Of a DNA stretch of 64,000 nt, positions 13,140 to 23,884 are shown piece by piece; positions within the stretch are counted from its first letter, which is position 1, and the number at the start of each line of letters is the position of its first letter. This stretch comes from Heliocybe sulcata (Eukaryota > Basidiomycota > Agaricomycetes > Gloeophyllales > Gloeophyllaceae). The stretch is from contig ML213521.1 of assembly GCA_004369045.1 (NCBI GenBank), positions 81,826 through 145,825 of the forward strand. Direction: 5' to 3'. Both the position numbers and the translations under genes were made by a program. The notes under the pieces were generated by a model that ran no database searches, was not told the origin of the DNA, and was given only the letters and a program-made list of their open reading frames with translations.

Positions 13140-15190
13140 TTACCGTCTAGATCTTACGGTCCGGGAGGAACTGCGAGAGGTATGGAAGTTCTTCACCAGT
13201 TCTGCGTAGCCCTCGCGATCGACCCGGTGGATGTAATATTGACCACCGCCGCTTCCCCACGAGACGCTGCCAGAGTGGTACTTGTTCGCGTGCACCTTGA
13301 ATATTGTGCTCATGTCGTCGACGTTGCGCTCGGTCACTCGGCTGCCTACCGGCGCAAATTCCTTCAGGGACACCACGATGGCGCCCTCCTTCAGATCCAA
13401 AAACTTCGGGCGGAGAGCTTCGTTGACTGGAGACAGGACAATTGATAAAGCGCGCAGGAAAGTGGAACAGTGCCCATACTCACGAGATTCCTCAAACACC
13501 TTGTTATTCACCAGCACCACATCCGCCTCCTTCAACAACTCGTCCACCCGTCGACTCTTGAGCATATCCCCTTCCTCAAGCTCCACCTCCCCAGCGGAAA
13601 TGCCCCACATTCGACAGCGGATCCGAAACTGCTCGAGCTGCTCCCTCGCAATCCTCGCCGGCTGCGGCATGATCTCGATCCCATAGCTCCTGCAGCCACT
13701 CTGCAAGCTCGCCTGCATGGCAATGCTACCGACACCCGAACCGAGGTCCATGAACGATGACTCCGGCGTGAGGCCCGCCACGGATATGATCTCAGACACT
13801 AGCGAGGGCATGAGCTCGCCGTACACTTCCGACGAGAATGCAGTATACTGGCGAAGGGACTGCACGTGCGGACCTACGCATCGCTGGTAGCATTCGTCGA
13901 TGATGCGAGTCATTATCTTCTTTGGCAGACCGCCCGGCGTCCAGATCTTGACGACCTCCTTGAGTGGGTTTGGTGGCGGTTCGTCGAAGGGGTCTGGGGA
14001 CAGTGGGGGATACTTAAAGGAACGGAGAAGATCATTTACATGGTACATCGCCTTCATGAAAGCGGGTCCGTCCTGGCGGTGTATCGCGCGCTGCACGGCA
14101 CGGAGGTACCCGCCTGGCGGAGGCGGGCTGTCGGAGAGCGAGGATAAGCTCGTTAGTGATGAACATAGTGAGGAGTTGGTTGATGACGATAGGCTAGTCA
14201 AGGTGGACGCCGTAGAGCCTGCTGGGGAAGGAAATGCGGAGAGACGAGGTGAACTGGGCGGCGTGATGTCGGCGAGGATATCGGTGGGTACTGGGCCGAC
14301 GAGCTCTCGCTGGTCGGGTGTGAGGTAATCTGCCGCACCATAAGGATGGCTGCTACGTAGGAGCAATAACGGAACATACTCACGCTCTACTATGACGTGC
14401 AATGTCTTCTCGAGGCACATGATAGGATTGTAGTGATCTTTGTCCTTTGGCGCGAGTAAGATGAAGCTGAGACAAGGTAAGTCATTGCCCAATGAATATA
14501 GTTATTGCACTAACCGTTCACAGGCCTCGGAGTTTGGATATTCAAGCACAACAACAGGATAATCGGTCGGGTGTGGATCGAAGGTTGTGTCCTTGGGGTC
14601 GTTCGGATTTCGGAAGTCTGCAAACCGGATTATTTCACGCTATAAATGAAATAACAAAGAGACATACAGGGTTTATACCCTTTCATGAGCCTCTTGACGA
14701 CATCTTCGCAGCTTAGAAAGCCAGGACCTGGCGTGCCACTTTCCCGTATCCAGCACTCACGCGACACAGGGGCGTCAGAGACCGGCTGAACTGAGACAGA
14801 CCTCGATCTGCTGTTGCGATAGAGAGGTTCGGGGGTCGATACAGATGTGTGTGGGCGCGCCGAAGACGATCGAGAGCCGGGCGTACCGGACTTAGATACG
14901 CTCTTCTTGCGAGCGGGCTCTAGTGGCGGCGTGACGCGCCGTTTCTTCGCAATCTTCGGCGTAGGACGCGCTACTTCCGGTGCCTTTCGTTTCCTGCTAT
15001 CTGACACGAGATTTGAAGACGGCAAACGCGAGGTAGACGCGTGTGGCTGCGTGACGGGGCTGACTTTTGGGATGACTCGCGCCGTGACGACAACGCGCGG
15101 CGTCGACGGCGAAGAAGATAGTGTGCTCGGCGGCTTTGACCTCGAGCTGAAAAAGTCAGAAGGCGTCAAGGGCGAGGGATTCGAGAGCAT
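13140..15190 (-). CDS. DOT1: Histone H3 lysine-79 methyltransferase Dot1
   Basis: Dot1 methylates H3K79 in the nucleosome core with S-adenosylmethionine and is not a SET-domain enzyme. The first exon (start ATG at 15190) is a disordered basic Ser/Pro-rich leader with nuclear-localisation-like runs (DSRKRKAPEVARP and IAKKRRVTPP). After the leader come a KPYFRNPNDPKDTTFDP exon and the catalytic fold: AFSSEVYGELMPSLVSEI, the SAM motif FMDLGSGVGSIAMQ, VVLVNNKVFEES (the NN catalytic loop), IVVSLKEFAP and KYHSGSVSWGSGGGQYYIH. It ends TVRSRR with TAA at 13140-13142. Two introns inside the long open stretch contain no stop and are multiples of three: one near 13440-13496 (57 nt) and one near 14331-14384 (54 nt). 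Removing them restores conserved junctions (VFEES|VNEALRPKF and VIVE-HYLTPDQ). Confidence 0.93.
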
Positions 15191-15511
15191 GGCGACGGAA
15201 AAGTTGGCTGCGACGATGAGGTCAACCGCAAAGGCCGCTCGGCTTTACCCAGCCACTGCCCGAGTGCCACGCGCTTGATGGCTGTGCAGCGTGCAATGCA
15301 CTGCCACTGCGCCGCCACAGCTCTTGGAAATTCCAATCATCTGCCCTGCGTTCGACTGCTGGCGAGATTCGTAGGGTCCGGGCAAGATGGGCAGCCGCGC
15401 AATGCCGTGTGCGACATGTCTACACTGTATTACTGTAATATCAGTACAGTATACAGTTTCCGGGTTGATCACGGTGTGGCCAGCTAAGCGCACAATCATG
15501 ATATATTGAAA
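15191..15511. other. Intergenic, DOT1 promoter and SRP68 3' region
   Basis: Both flanking genes are on the minus strand. I see nothing in this stretch beyond short chance frames and a small TACTGTAAT/ATCAGTACAGTA palindrome-like patch near 15425-15455. Confidence 0.4.
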
Positions 15512-17699
15512 TTATGACCCCCACCAACCGCCCAAAAGACTGCTCAAACCTCCTCTGCTGGGAGCAGCCTGGGGCTCCGGCGTCGGCGCTCGCTCCGACT
15601 CCTCAATTTTAGCCCTATTGGAGGACTTCCTCTCCACCGGAATCGCAGGTGCAGCTTTGACAGTGGGCGCCGCCGGCTTCTTGCCAGCCCTTTCCTGCAG
15701 CCTCTCCATGTCCAGTTGTACATAATTCAATGCAATATCGAAAAACAACGGTTTCTTGTGCGTCTTGCTGCTTTCAGGATCGATCTGGCCGCCGTTGAAT
15801 GCGAGCCAGGCTTTCTTGAAGTAGAGACTGTCTGTATTCAGTTCCCCATCAAGGTCGTTCAGTCCGTCTTCCGACAAGGGGAAGAAAGCAGGGGTGCCGG
15901 ACGTGATCGGGTCAGAGCCCGCGGTTGATATGAGAGATCGCGTCTCTCTCATGTGTATTTGTGCGTGCTGAATCAGTGAAAGAGACTCGGCGTATCTCTT
16001 CACACCCGCGTAGGAGCGAGAGAGGAAAAGACACCTTGGACAACTGTCAGCACACTGAAGGACTCGACAGATAAGAGTATCACCTTCTAGCTTTAGTGAA
16101 GAGGGTGCGCGCTTCGACCGCAGTCGCGAGATCGGGATTTTCATCCACCACACTGAGCGTTCGCATTTGATCCAAACTTTGCAGCACAGTATCCAAGACT
16201 TTGACTACAGCAGGGTAGAGCCGAGCATCGATCTGTTCCTTTTGCAGCTTGGATGATCCAGGCGTGACTTTGCGGCGCTCATCCTGTTTTGAATGGCTGT
16301 GCGACGATAGCAATGCGGAAATGAGCGACAGGTCACGCTGGATGCGACGTGAAAGAAGCTGGTAGATAATGTACGCATGGACGAAATGGATGTCGCGGGT
16401 CCCTGCTGCCGCTGTGGAAGTGCTGGAACCGCTCAACTAGTTAATAATGAGCTTCGTCAATGACAACGTTCGTTAAGATGGAAGTGGTATACCTCCTGTG
16501 CTTCCACCAGCTTGCGAGCTACTTCTTCAGCATCACTGAGGGCAAGAAGAATGACATCGTAGGCTGCGACGCCTCTTTTGGACTTGCTGCCCTTCGCAGG
16601 CTTCGTGCGCTTGCCCTTCTCCGCGTCGCGATCTTTCTTCGAGGACGAGTTCTCCTTCTCGCCTTCACTCAAGTTCTTCTCGGCTTCTTGAACACGAAGG
16701 AGCACATCGACTAGCTCCGGGTTACGGGTAGGCACCGGCTGCCCTTCCCAGAGAAGCTCTTGAAGTTGACCTTTTCCTGTAGCTTCCGTTTCGCGCTCTA
16801 GCTTGGCAATTAGATTTTCGCAGTCCTCAACCAGTTGTATGCGGTGCTTTGGTCCGAGATCCCGAACGATGGCATCCACGTCGTATGAGCTCGAGCGTCC
16901 AAGCTCGTGTGCACAGTAGCGGATCTCGGGGCCGATGTCATCCGCGAAGACGGTGGCCACCGCCTGATCGCGACTTGTTGCAGCCCTACCGGCCAGCTCG
17001 TCTAAGAGACTTCGGGCGACGCTAAGCTGAATGAGAGCGTCATCAAATTCGTCCCTATAGCGTAGGAAGCGGCCGTTCAAGATCAATGTGTACGTGGAAA
17101 CCTCCAGAAGGCTTTCGGCGGATAATCGACCAGCGGAGTGCAGGGACTGGCAATGGGAAAGAAGTTCTGTGGACCAATGGACAGCTCTGCGGAATCGACC
17201 GGTAGCGGAGTGGCGAAGGGCACTCGCATTTGAGCTATTTTCTGGTTTGTTGGACTCATTTAGAAGTTCTTGAGAATACGCCCAAGCTCGCTCGGCCTCG
17301 AAAAGGAGCAGCTGTAGACTAGTGGTATTCAGTACAGACTGCACGGAGGAAAACAAAATAGGACATACTGGCCATCCGTGACGTTCTCCAAGTTCAAAGG
17401 AGGCAGCTTCTTGAACTCCCGACCCTTGCCGTGGGTCATCTTCAAGGAGGATCGAAGACGATGGGTCCTGTTGGCGCAATGCTTCCTGAGGGATTTTCGA
17501 CGTGTAAGACCAGGAGCAGATGGCAATCTGTAGGATTCACCTGTATCTTTGGAAATCATTGTATCTTAGGCCGTAAGCACTCCGCTGCTCGTTCGCGACC
17601 TGTAATGCTGCAGAATGCCATTAAAGCTCGCCCATGACCAGGCTCAATTGATTGGTCACCTCTGAAAGCCACTGCTGACTTCTGCCCTGTAGAGCTCAT
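15512..17699 (-). CDS. SRP68: Signal recognition particle subunit SRP68
   Basis: SRP68 binds SRP RNA and SRP72 in the cytosolic particle that targets nascent secretory proteins to the ER. The chosen start at 17699 gives MSSTGQKSAVAFRA, spliced to LQVANEQRSAYGLRYNDFQ, then across a GTGAATCC...CCTCAG intron to RYRKHCANRTHRLRSSLK, the SRP68 RNA-binding signature. A nearer ATG at 17559 opens a frame that is really intron sequence and is rejected. Later landmarks are AERAWAYSQELLNESNK, GPEIRYCAHELGRSS and the charged KDRDAEKGKRTKPAKGSKSK, then VAAYDVILLALSDAEEVARK. The tail GGLSSLLGGWWGS before TAA (15512-15514) resembles fungal SRP68 ends. The gene is divergent from GET3 with only about 190 bp between starts. 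Confidence 0.9.
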
Positions 17700-17888
17700 A
17701 CCGGACTGGTCTCCTCCAGTATGCAAGATTCAGGTGGAAGGTGCTGGTATGGTGAAGTGCCGGCGGTAAGGAATAAGGAAGGAAGCAACAGCACGATCGT
17801 ATATAGACACGCATCCTCTACTTACTGAACCACATTGCTGGTATCACTCAAACCCCCGGGTTAGCCTGCTGGATTTAGGACTGTCAGG
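17700..17888. promoter_or_regulatory. Shared divergent promoter of SRP68 and GET3
   Basis: Only 189 bp separate the two start codons, so both core promoters must lie here. A TATATAGA-like motif is at about 17800-17807. Both genes serve protein targeting to the ER (co-translational SRP and tail-anchored GET routes); that they are co-regulated is inference. Confidence 0.5.
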
Positions 17889-19306
17889 ATGGACACAGAA
17901 ACATTAGAACCTACTCTTCAAAATGTCCTGGACCAGACGACACTGAAATGGATATTTTGCGGCATGTCACTCTCGCTGCTCCGTGCATTCAAGTAGCTCA
18001 TTTCGCGACCGACTTCAGGAGGGAAGGGTGGTGTAGGTATGTCAAAACGCGTCTCTTGGAAGGAGGTTAATGGTCCTGAGACGTGGTGAACCTGCAGGAA
18101 AGACCACGACCTCGTGTTCACTAGCCATCCAGTTGGCACAGTGCCGTGAATCCGTCCTGCTTATTGTGAGTAACCCAATCGCAGTTTCAGCAGGTCCTTC
18201 ACGCCCTTTTCAGTCTACCGATCCAGCACACAACTTGTCAGACGCTTTTGGCCAGAAGTTCTCTAAAGATGCGACGAAAGTCAACGGCTTCGACAATCTG
18301 TACGCCATGGAGATCGACCCTTCCAGTGCTATCCAAGAGATGGTCGAGCAGTGTATGTTCACCCTCCCATCCCGCTTACTACTGGTCAGCCTTGACGTTC
18401 TTACCCAGCTGACAACAACGGTATGATGGGCAGCATGATGCAAGATCTTGCATTCGCTATCCCAGGTGTCGATGAAGCTATGAGTTTCGCTGAGATCATG
18501 AAGTACGTGGCTCCCTTCCATATCTCAACCCAGTCCAATGAGTGACCAGTGCTCAGGCATGTCAAGTCGATGGAGTACTCCGTTATCGTCTTTGATACCG
18601 CACCAACAGGTCATACCCTTCGGTTCCTCTCCTTCCCCACAGTCCTCGAGAAAGCCCTTGGCAAGCTCAGCGCGCTAAGCGGGCGCATCGGTCCTATGCT
18701 AAATCAGGTACAGCATTTATCCTGCACGTATGCTCCTTACGCGAGCTGACCGCTCGCAGATGACGAGCCTGATGGGAGGCGGCGCTGGTAACACAGAGGA
18801 CATGTTCGGGAAGCTCGAGTCCATGCGAGAAGTTATTACAGAAGTCAACACTCAGTTCAAGGACCCAGTACGTCTTCACCTTCGCTCCCCGGTTGCCATG
18901 TTACTCACTGTCCGTAGGAAAAGACAACCTTCGTCTGCGTCTGTATCTCCGAATTCCTCTCCCTGTACGAGACAGAGCGTCTCGTACAAGAACTCACTTC
19001 CTACGAAATTGACACGCACAACATCGTCGTCAACCAGCTCTTATTCCCGAAGAACAGTCCGTCTCCCACACACTCTACTACCCCCTTTTGATCGCTGACA
19101 CGTCGACTTTCGCAGGCTCGAACTGCGAACACTGCCGGGTACGACACAAGATGCAGCAGAAGTACCTCAATGAGGCGCACGAGCTCTATGACGAGTTCTT
19201 CCATATCGTCCAGCTCCCGCTCCTCACCGAGGAGGTCCGTGGTCCGGAGAAGCTCAAAGAGTTCAGCAAGATGCTCGTGGTGCCGTACCAGGCCGATCTC
19301 GACTAG
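17889..19306 (+). CDS. GET3: Get3/ArsA-type ATPase for tail-anchored proteins
   Basis: Get3 is the cytosolic dimeric ATPase that delivers tail-anchored proteins to the Get1/Get2 receptor at the ER. The start ([16 protein letters not shown]) leads to TLKWIFCG and the deviant P-loop [19 protein letters not shown], which is split by an intron inside the GVG-K codons. Next come [16 protein letters not shown] (switch I), [26 protein letters not shown] (switch II), the methionine-rich helix [16 protein letters not shown] and the zinc-binding [15 protein letters not shown] (the CxxC pair that bridges the dimer). It ends VVPYQADLD with TAG at 19304-19306. About eight short introns interrupt it. All hallmark residues are visible, so it looks functional. 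Confidence 0.95.
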
Positions 19307-19878
19307 GGCAATCTTTTTGGTCTTTTGGGGGAGTAATTCGGTCGGGCAGGCAGCCCTTGGCTCATAAAGATCGGACGACAGGCATTCCGTATACGCTATT
19401 TTCCACTTTTTATTGCACTATCTGGAGGAGCAAATACATGGTACGACCCAGAATTTATGTACGCCGGTGCACACAAGTCCCGGAACCCAGCAACGAAGAC
19501 ATCGATACAATTATTACAAGAATCCGAAGGTGAGATAATGATACGAGGCAGGGGAGGGACGGAAGACGATCCTTGCGTATATGGGGGCGCCTCTGTGGAT
19601 CTCCTACAAGAGACCAGCGTAGAAGCACAGTAAACCAATGCACCCATTGACGACAAGGCATACCCAAGAGACAGGACACAGATTAAATACTAACTGCACG
19701 GAACCGAATGAGACGATAGCGGAGGACATCGATACATCAATAAAGCGTGAGACGAAACTACGTGCGACCATGAGTGCGTGAAGGAGCGGAGTGTCGGACA
19801 ATGCAAAAGTCCTGCGAACGATGCATAGGGTGATAATACAGGATGCTGAGTGCAGTGCCACTCGGGTGAGCGGCAAGC
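19307..19878. other. Convergent 3' region between GET3 and the AP-1 factor
   Basis: The two genes end toward each other over about 570 bp. Open frames here overlap in several directions with no family signal; I read it as two 3' UTRs. Confidence 0.45.
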
Positions 19879-22135
19879 TCAATGTTGCCCCTGCTTCTTC
19901 AAGGTGAGCGTATCCAATATACACTGCACGCCCTGCGGCTCGAGGACAACCTTCGTCCCATCGCACTTGGCCTTCTTCGTGAACTCCGAACACAGTTCAT
20001 TGATATCGATGTCCTGCTGTCACTATTCAGTTACGATATTCCGAGTAATCAGCTACTGCAACTGACCTTGAACTGTGGGTTGCTCGTAATACTCCTCCAA
20101 GCAGCGAGCACCTCGACATTCCTCTCGCTCGCCTGCGTCCGGGGGATATTGCTTCCCTTGCAGACAACCATCTCCTCTGCGCCGTCCCCAACAGCCTGTT
20201 TCCTCAGCACAGGGAACGGCTGCACGGGCACCCCATCCGCGCTCACAAACGGCGAGGCGCCCTGCTCCTCGATATGTTTACTCAGCTCCTGCCTCGTCTT
20301 CGGGCACCCTTTCCCGCCGTCCGTCCCAGGCATCGCACAGCTGATATTCAGCGCCGGCGTCGATGCCGTGGAACTCTGGGTCGGAGTCAGCGGTGATGAC
20401 GAGGAAGACGACGAGCTCTGGCTGTCACTCGCATTCGCATGCGATACCGGGCTCATCGCGTCCGATCCCCCGCGAGAGACGAGCGCCGCAAAGTCAACCG
20501 GACCGTTCGAGCTAAGGAAATTACCCCCGAACAGCTCGTCGAAGCTCTGCATGGTAGAGTCCTGGCTGTTGCTGCTATGGCTCCCGTTCGAGCTCCCCGG
20601 GGACGTCGCTACCCCGCTCACATATGAGGGGCTCGGTATTGATCCTGGCCAGGGCAGGAACTGGTTGAACGAGAATGCGCTGCTCTTCCCATTCCCGCTC
20701 GTCGATCCTTGCGGTTGCGCATGCGATGTTGGCGGTGACGACACCGGAGAGAAGCTAAACACTTGCTGCTGCTGGGGTGGCTGCGGCTGCGGCTGCTCGT
20801 ACTCGGGCGCAGGCTCCGCAAACGACATGAAGAGCGGGTTGCTCGCGATAGTCCTGTAAGGACTGCGCACATTCGACCCTCCGCCCATCTGCGGGTCGTA
20901 GCCCAGGTCCATCCTCACGTCCGTCGCCGACTGATCGTCAAGCGCCCCGGTATCGAAGGTCGTCAGCGCATTGAAGTCAATCGAATCCGACCCCATGTTC
21001 ATCGACCCAGCACCCGTCACCGGCGGGGACGAGAAGTTGAAGCTGTAATCGCGCAGTGCCGCATACAAAGGCTGCGGGTTCGGTTTGGGTTGCGGCTGTG
21101 AGGGAGGCGAGGACGAGGACGAGACATTAAACGTGAACGCAGCCTGCTTGAGCTGCATGTTCTCGGACTGAAGCCGCTGCAGCAGGTCGCGTAGGTTCTC
21201 GTTTTCCGATTGCGCCACAGCATTTTTGGCTTCCAGTGCGGAAACCTTGTCCTCCAGCTATGGGGGGTAAACACTGATTAGTACTCTCGCCTTGGTTATC
21301 AATATGGCGTGGTTCATTGACAATCGGATTAACCGTATTCTCAATGAAACCGGGCAATAGTCCGCAGAGATATGAACAGTATGGGATGGACAAACACGCA
21401 CATCTCGCACATGCTTCTCCTTGCGCTCCCTGAATGCGCGCTGGGCGGCACGATTCTGTTCCTTCCGCTTCATTAATCGAGACTCGTCCTATGCCACAAA
21501 GTTGTGTCGGCAATTCAGGACAGAGTGCTGAGCGACTATCGAAGCGCACCTGCTGATGATTACCAGTCGATTTCCTCCTAGACGACCCAGACTTTTTGAC
21601 GCCCGTGGCATCTGACCACAGGCAATTGATGGTGCATAATTAAGATTAGGCAAGACACAAGAAGAGTAAGCGGTTATGACGGACCAGATCCGTGAGCGGT
21701 TTTACGACTGGGGCCCTCCTCGACGTCGTCGTCGTCGATACTTGCTTTACGCTTCAGATCATGAGCATTCTCAACACCATTGGCTTGACCAGAGCTGGAG
21801 CCAGGGTTGCCAAAGACTCCCGACTGCCTCCGGGAACCGGGGTCCTCAAAGCTGGGCGGGGATGGAGAGCTCTCGTCGGAGCTGCTTGGGCTGCCACTGA
21901 TGCCATTGGCGCTCGAATACCTAGTCAACGACTGCGGGTCTACGCCGTCGAGAGGAGAGGTCAGGCTGTTGAGAGAAAAGAGCGACGAGTTGGCGGTCGG
22001 CGAAGTAGAGTGAGAGTCGTTGGAAACGAACTGCTTTTGAAGAAGGGCAAGGAAGTCATCATCTGGCAGCTGCGAGAAGGACACGGGTTGCTGAGACAGG
22101 TCCCAAAGAGAGGGGATGCCATTGAAGGTCTCCAT
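19879..22135 (-). CDS. AP-1/Pap1-type bZIP transcription factor (oxidative stress)
   Basis: This matches the Yap1/Pap1 family, nuclear bZIP activators of oxidative-stress and detoxification genes. METFNGIPSLWDLSQQ opens a Ser-rich leader, followed by an acidic patch (SIDDDDVEEGPSRK). The basic region is KRKEQNRAAQRAFRERKEKH with the fungal AP-1 signature NRAAQRAFR, then a leucine zipper (LEDKVSALEAKNAVAQSENE). A long Ser/Pro/Gln-rich middle follows. Cysteines typical of redox control occur in ISCAMPGTDGGKGCPKTRQ and in the last exon, INELCSEFTKKAKCDG. The C-terminus VVLEPQGVQCILDTLTLKKQ ends with TGA at 19879-19881. An intron near 20000-20060 must be removed to join ITSNPQFKV to DIDINELCSEF. 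In frame upstream of METF the sequence NGLLNNPSRIPGLKA continues to a possible acceptor at about 22197, so a 5' exon cannot be excluded. Confidence 0.88.
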
Positions 22136-23884
22136 CGCTTTCAGGCCGGGGATACGGGAAGGATTGTTAAGCAGACCGTTGACGACGTCAGACTGGGCGG
22201 TCTAGCGGGCTTTGCGGTGACTAATGCGCTGCTGGCCTCGAACGCACGGTATAGCACACAAAGACGGGCTATAACGGCGACAGACGCAGGTGGTCGTGGT
22301 ATGAGACAAGCAGACGGTCGCAGAGAAGGCAATCAGACCGAGAGGCGGCTCAGTCTGGGACAGTGCCACGGGTGCCACCAGCCTGGGAAGGTCTCCCGCG
22401 GACCGCTCCTTCCTTTTGCAGTGTCCGTCGGTCCTTTTCGGACCTGTGATCCCAGCCTCGCCGTCTCTAACCGTCTCAACCGCTCCGAGCGCCACTGCTC
22501 ACTGCCGCTTGCGTGTTCCTTGCCGAACAACACCATTCGCGAGGCGCTCCCGACACCCTGCGATGACTCGGTCGCTCCTGAAACCTTTTCGCCCACACTT
22601 TCGCTGACAAATGCGGCCCTTTTGCGACAGAAGCTGCCTATTGAAGCCTGCCGTACCCAGCGGTTGTATCTATACTTAGCGTCGAGCAATATGTTCCACC
22701 GAATCTCCAGACGGCGGTGCGCTTTTACATCAGACCGGCCTGTGATAGAGCAGAGCGCAGTCATTATTGACGTCGCAGCGCACGGGTCTCCCATCTTGTT
22801 CCGACCATAGCGTTCCTGTCAAACCTACGGTTGCATCCATAACCTCGGTCTGCTATCACCTGCCCAACTTCTTCTCTCGTCTGCACCCGTCCCTGCTAGC
22901 TCTGACACCGCTAATGGGAGGTAGCGTCGATTTACGGCCGTATCTACGGATTCTTCTCCTTCTTCTGCCCCATCCTGGTCCATCCATAGGAACACCAGCA
23001 CAGCCACTTCCTTGATCGAACTGGCTGTCGGATGGACCTATTCCGCCGGTCTTGGCTTGCTGAACATGTCTGTCGATTCGAACCTGCAACTTGTACTCAG
23101 CAGCTTTAGCCTTAGCGCCGAAAGGCAGCAATCCGTACCCACCGCATTGCTCTACCCCACCCGGCCATCCTACTTCCTAAAAGAGCGTGAAAATTCTCTA
23201 CATTTCAATTGTCCAGCGGACATGAAAGCCCTCATGCATTAGGCGCACATTGCGAAACTCTAGATCACGGGACTTCCTCATATCCGTTGGGCGCTCGGCT
23301 TGTATCGTAAAATCACAGTAGGGGATATCACTACACTGAATCAAGTTGCTTACTTCTTCCTTTGATACGAACATGATAAGAGCCTCGTGCAGTTTGACCC
23401 ATTGGAGGCGCTGAGTATGCGATGTCACAAACCGTGCGTTCTTCGGCAGCCCTGTCCCAGAACGAGCGGGTGCCAGCGTGCATCTAAGCCGACACTGGCA
23501 AGATTAGAGTAGTCACAGGCCCGGTAAACATAGATGATGTCGGAAGAGCAGGTTGCAAAGCGATGTGGCACCAGCTAGGCTTGAAACATCTGATGCCACC
23601 CTCAGCCGCAGTGGCAATGCAACGACTGGCTAAGCGGAATCTGAGAAAATAAATGGGAGCTTGGATCAAGGTTCGTGGATAGGCATAGAGAGTAGTCTCT
23701 TAAATCGAAAAGCCACCAAAACGGTGAACATCTCAGGAGAAGATGAATGGGTAAGCACCTCTTCAACAGAAGGGCAAGGACAACATGGATGTATACACAA
23801 ATGTAAGAATGAACCAGTGGTCATATTGAATACACATACGATATCACAAATCGCCTATACCGTACACTGCGGATCCCCAACAAA
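22136..23884. other. Long 5' leader/promoter of the AP-1 gene plus KU80 3' region
   Basis: This 1.75-kb stretch has no convincing gene. Plus-strand open frames across 21692-22810 run antisense to AP-1 and have no family character. Because AP-1 (minus) starts at its left edge and KU80 (minus) ends at its right edge, it should hold the AP-1 promoter, a probably long and possibly spliced 5' UTR, and the KU80 terminator. Confidence 0.4.

Noticed and set aside
17329-17559. ATG at 17559 (MISKDTGESY) as the SRP68 start
   Set aside because: It reads an intron in the wrong frame; the exon sequence VANEQRSAYGLRYNDFQRY upstream and KHCANRTHRL downstream join only when that intron is removed.
19882-20859. 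A 325-codon plus-strand frame opposite the AP-1 3' half
   Set aside because: Shadow of Ser/Pro/Gln-rich AP-1 codons; the minus-strand frame has the redox cysteine motifs.
21692-22810. A 372-codon plus-strand open frame across the AP-1 leader
   Set aside because: It runs antisense to the AP-1 first exon, has shadow-type composition (Arg, Gly, Ser rich without motifs) and no family signal.
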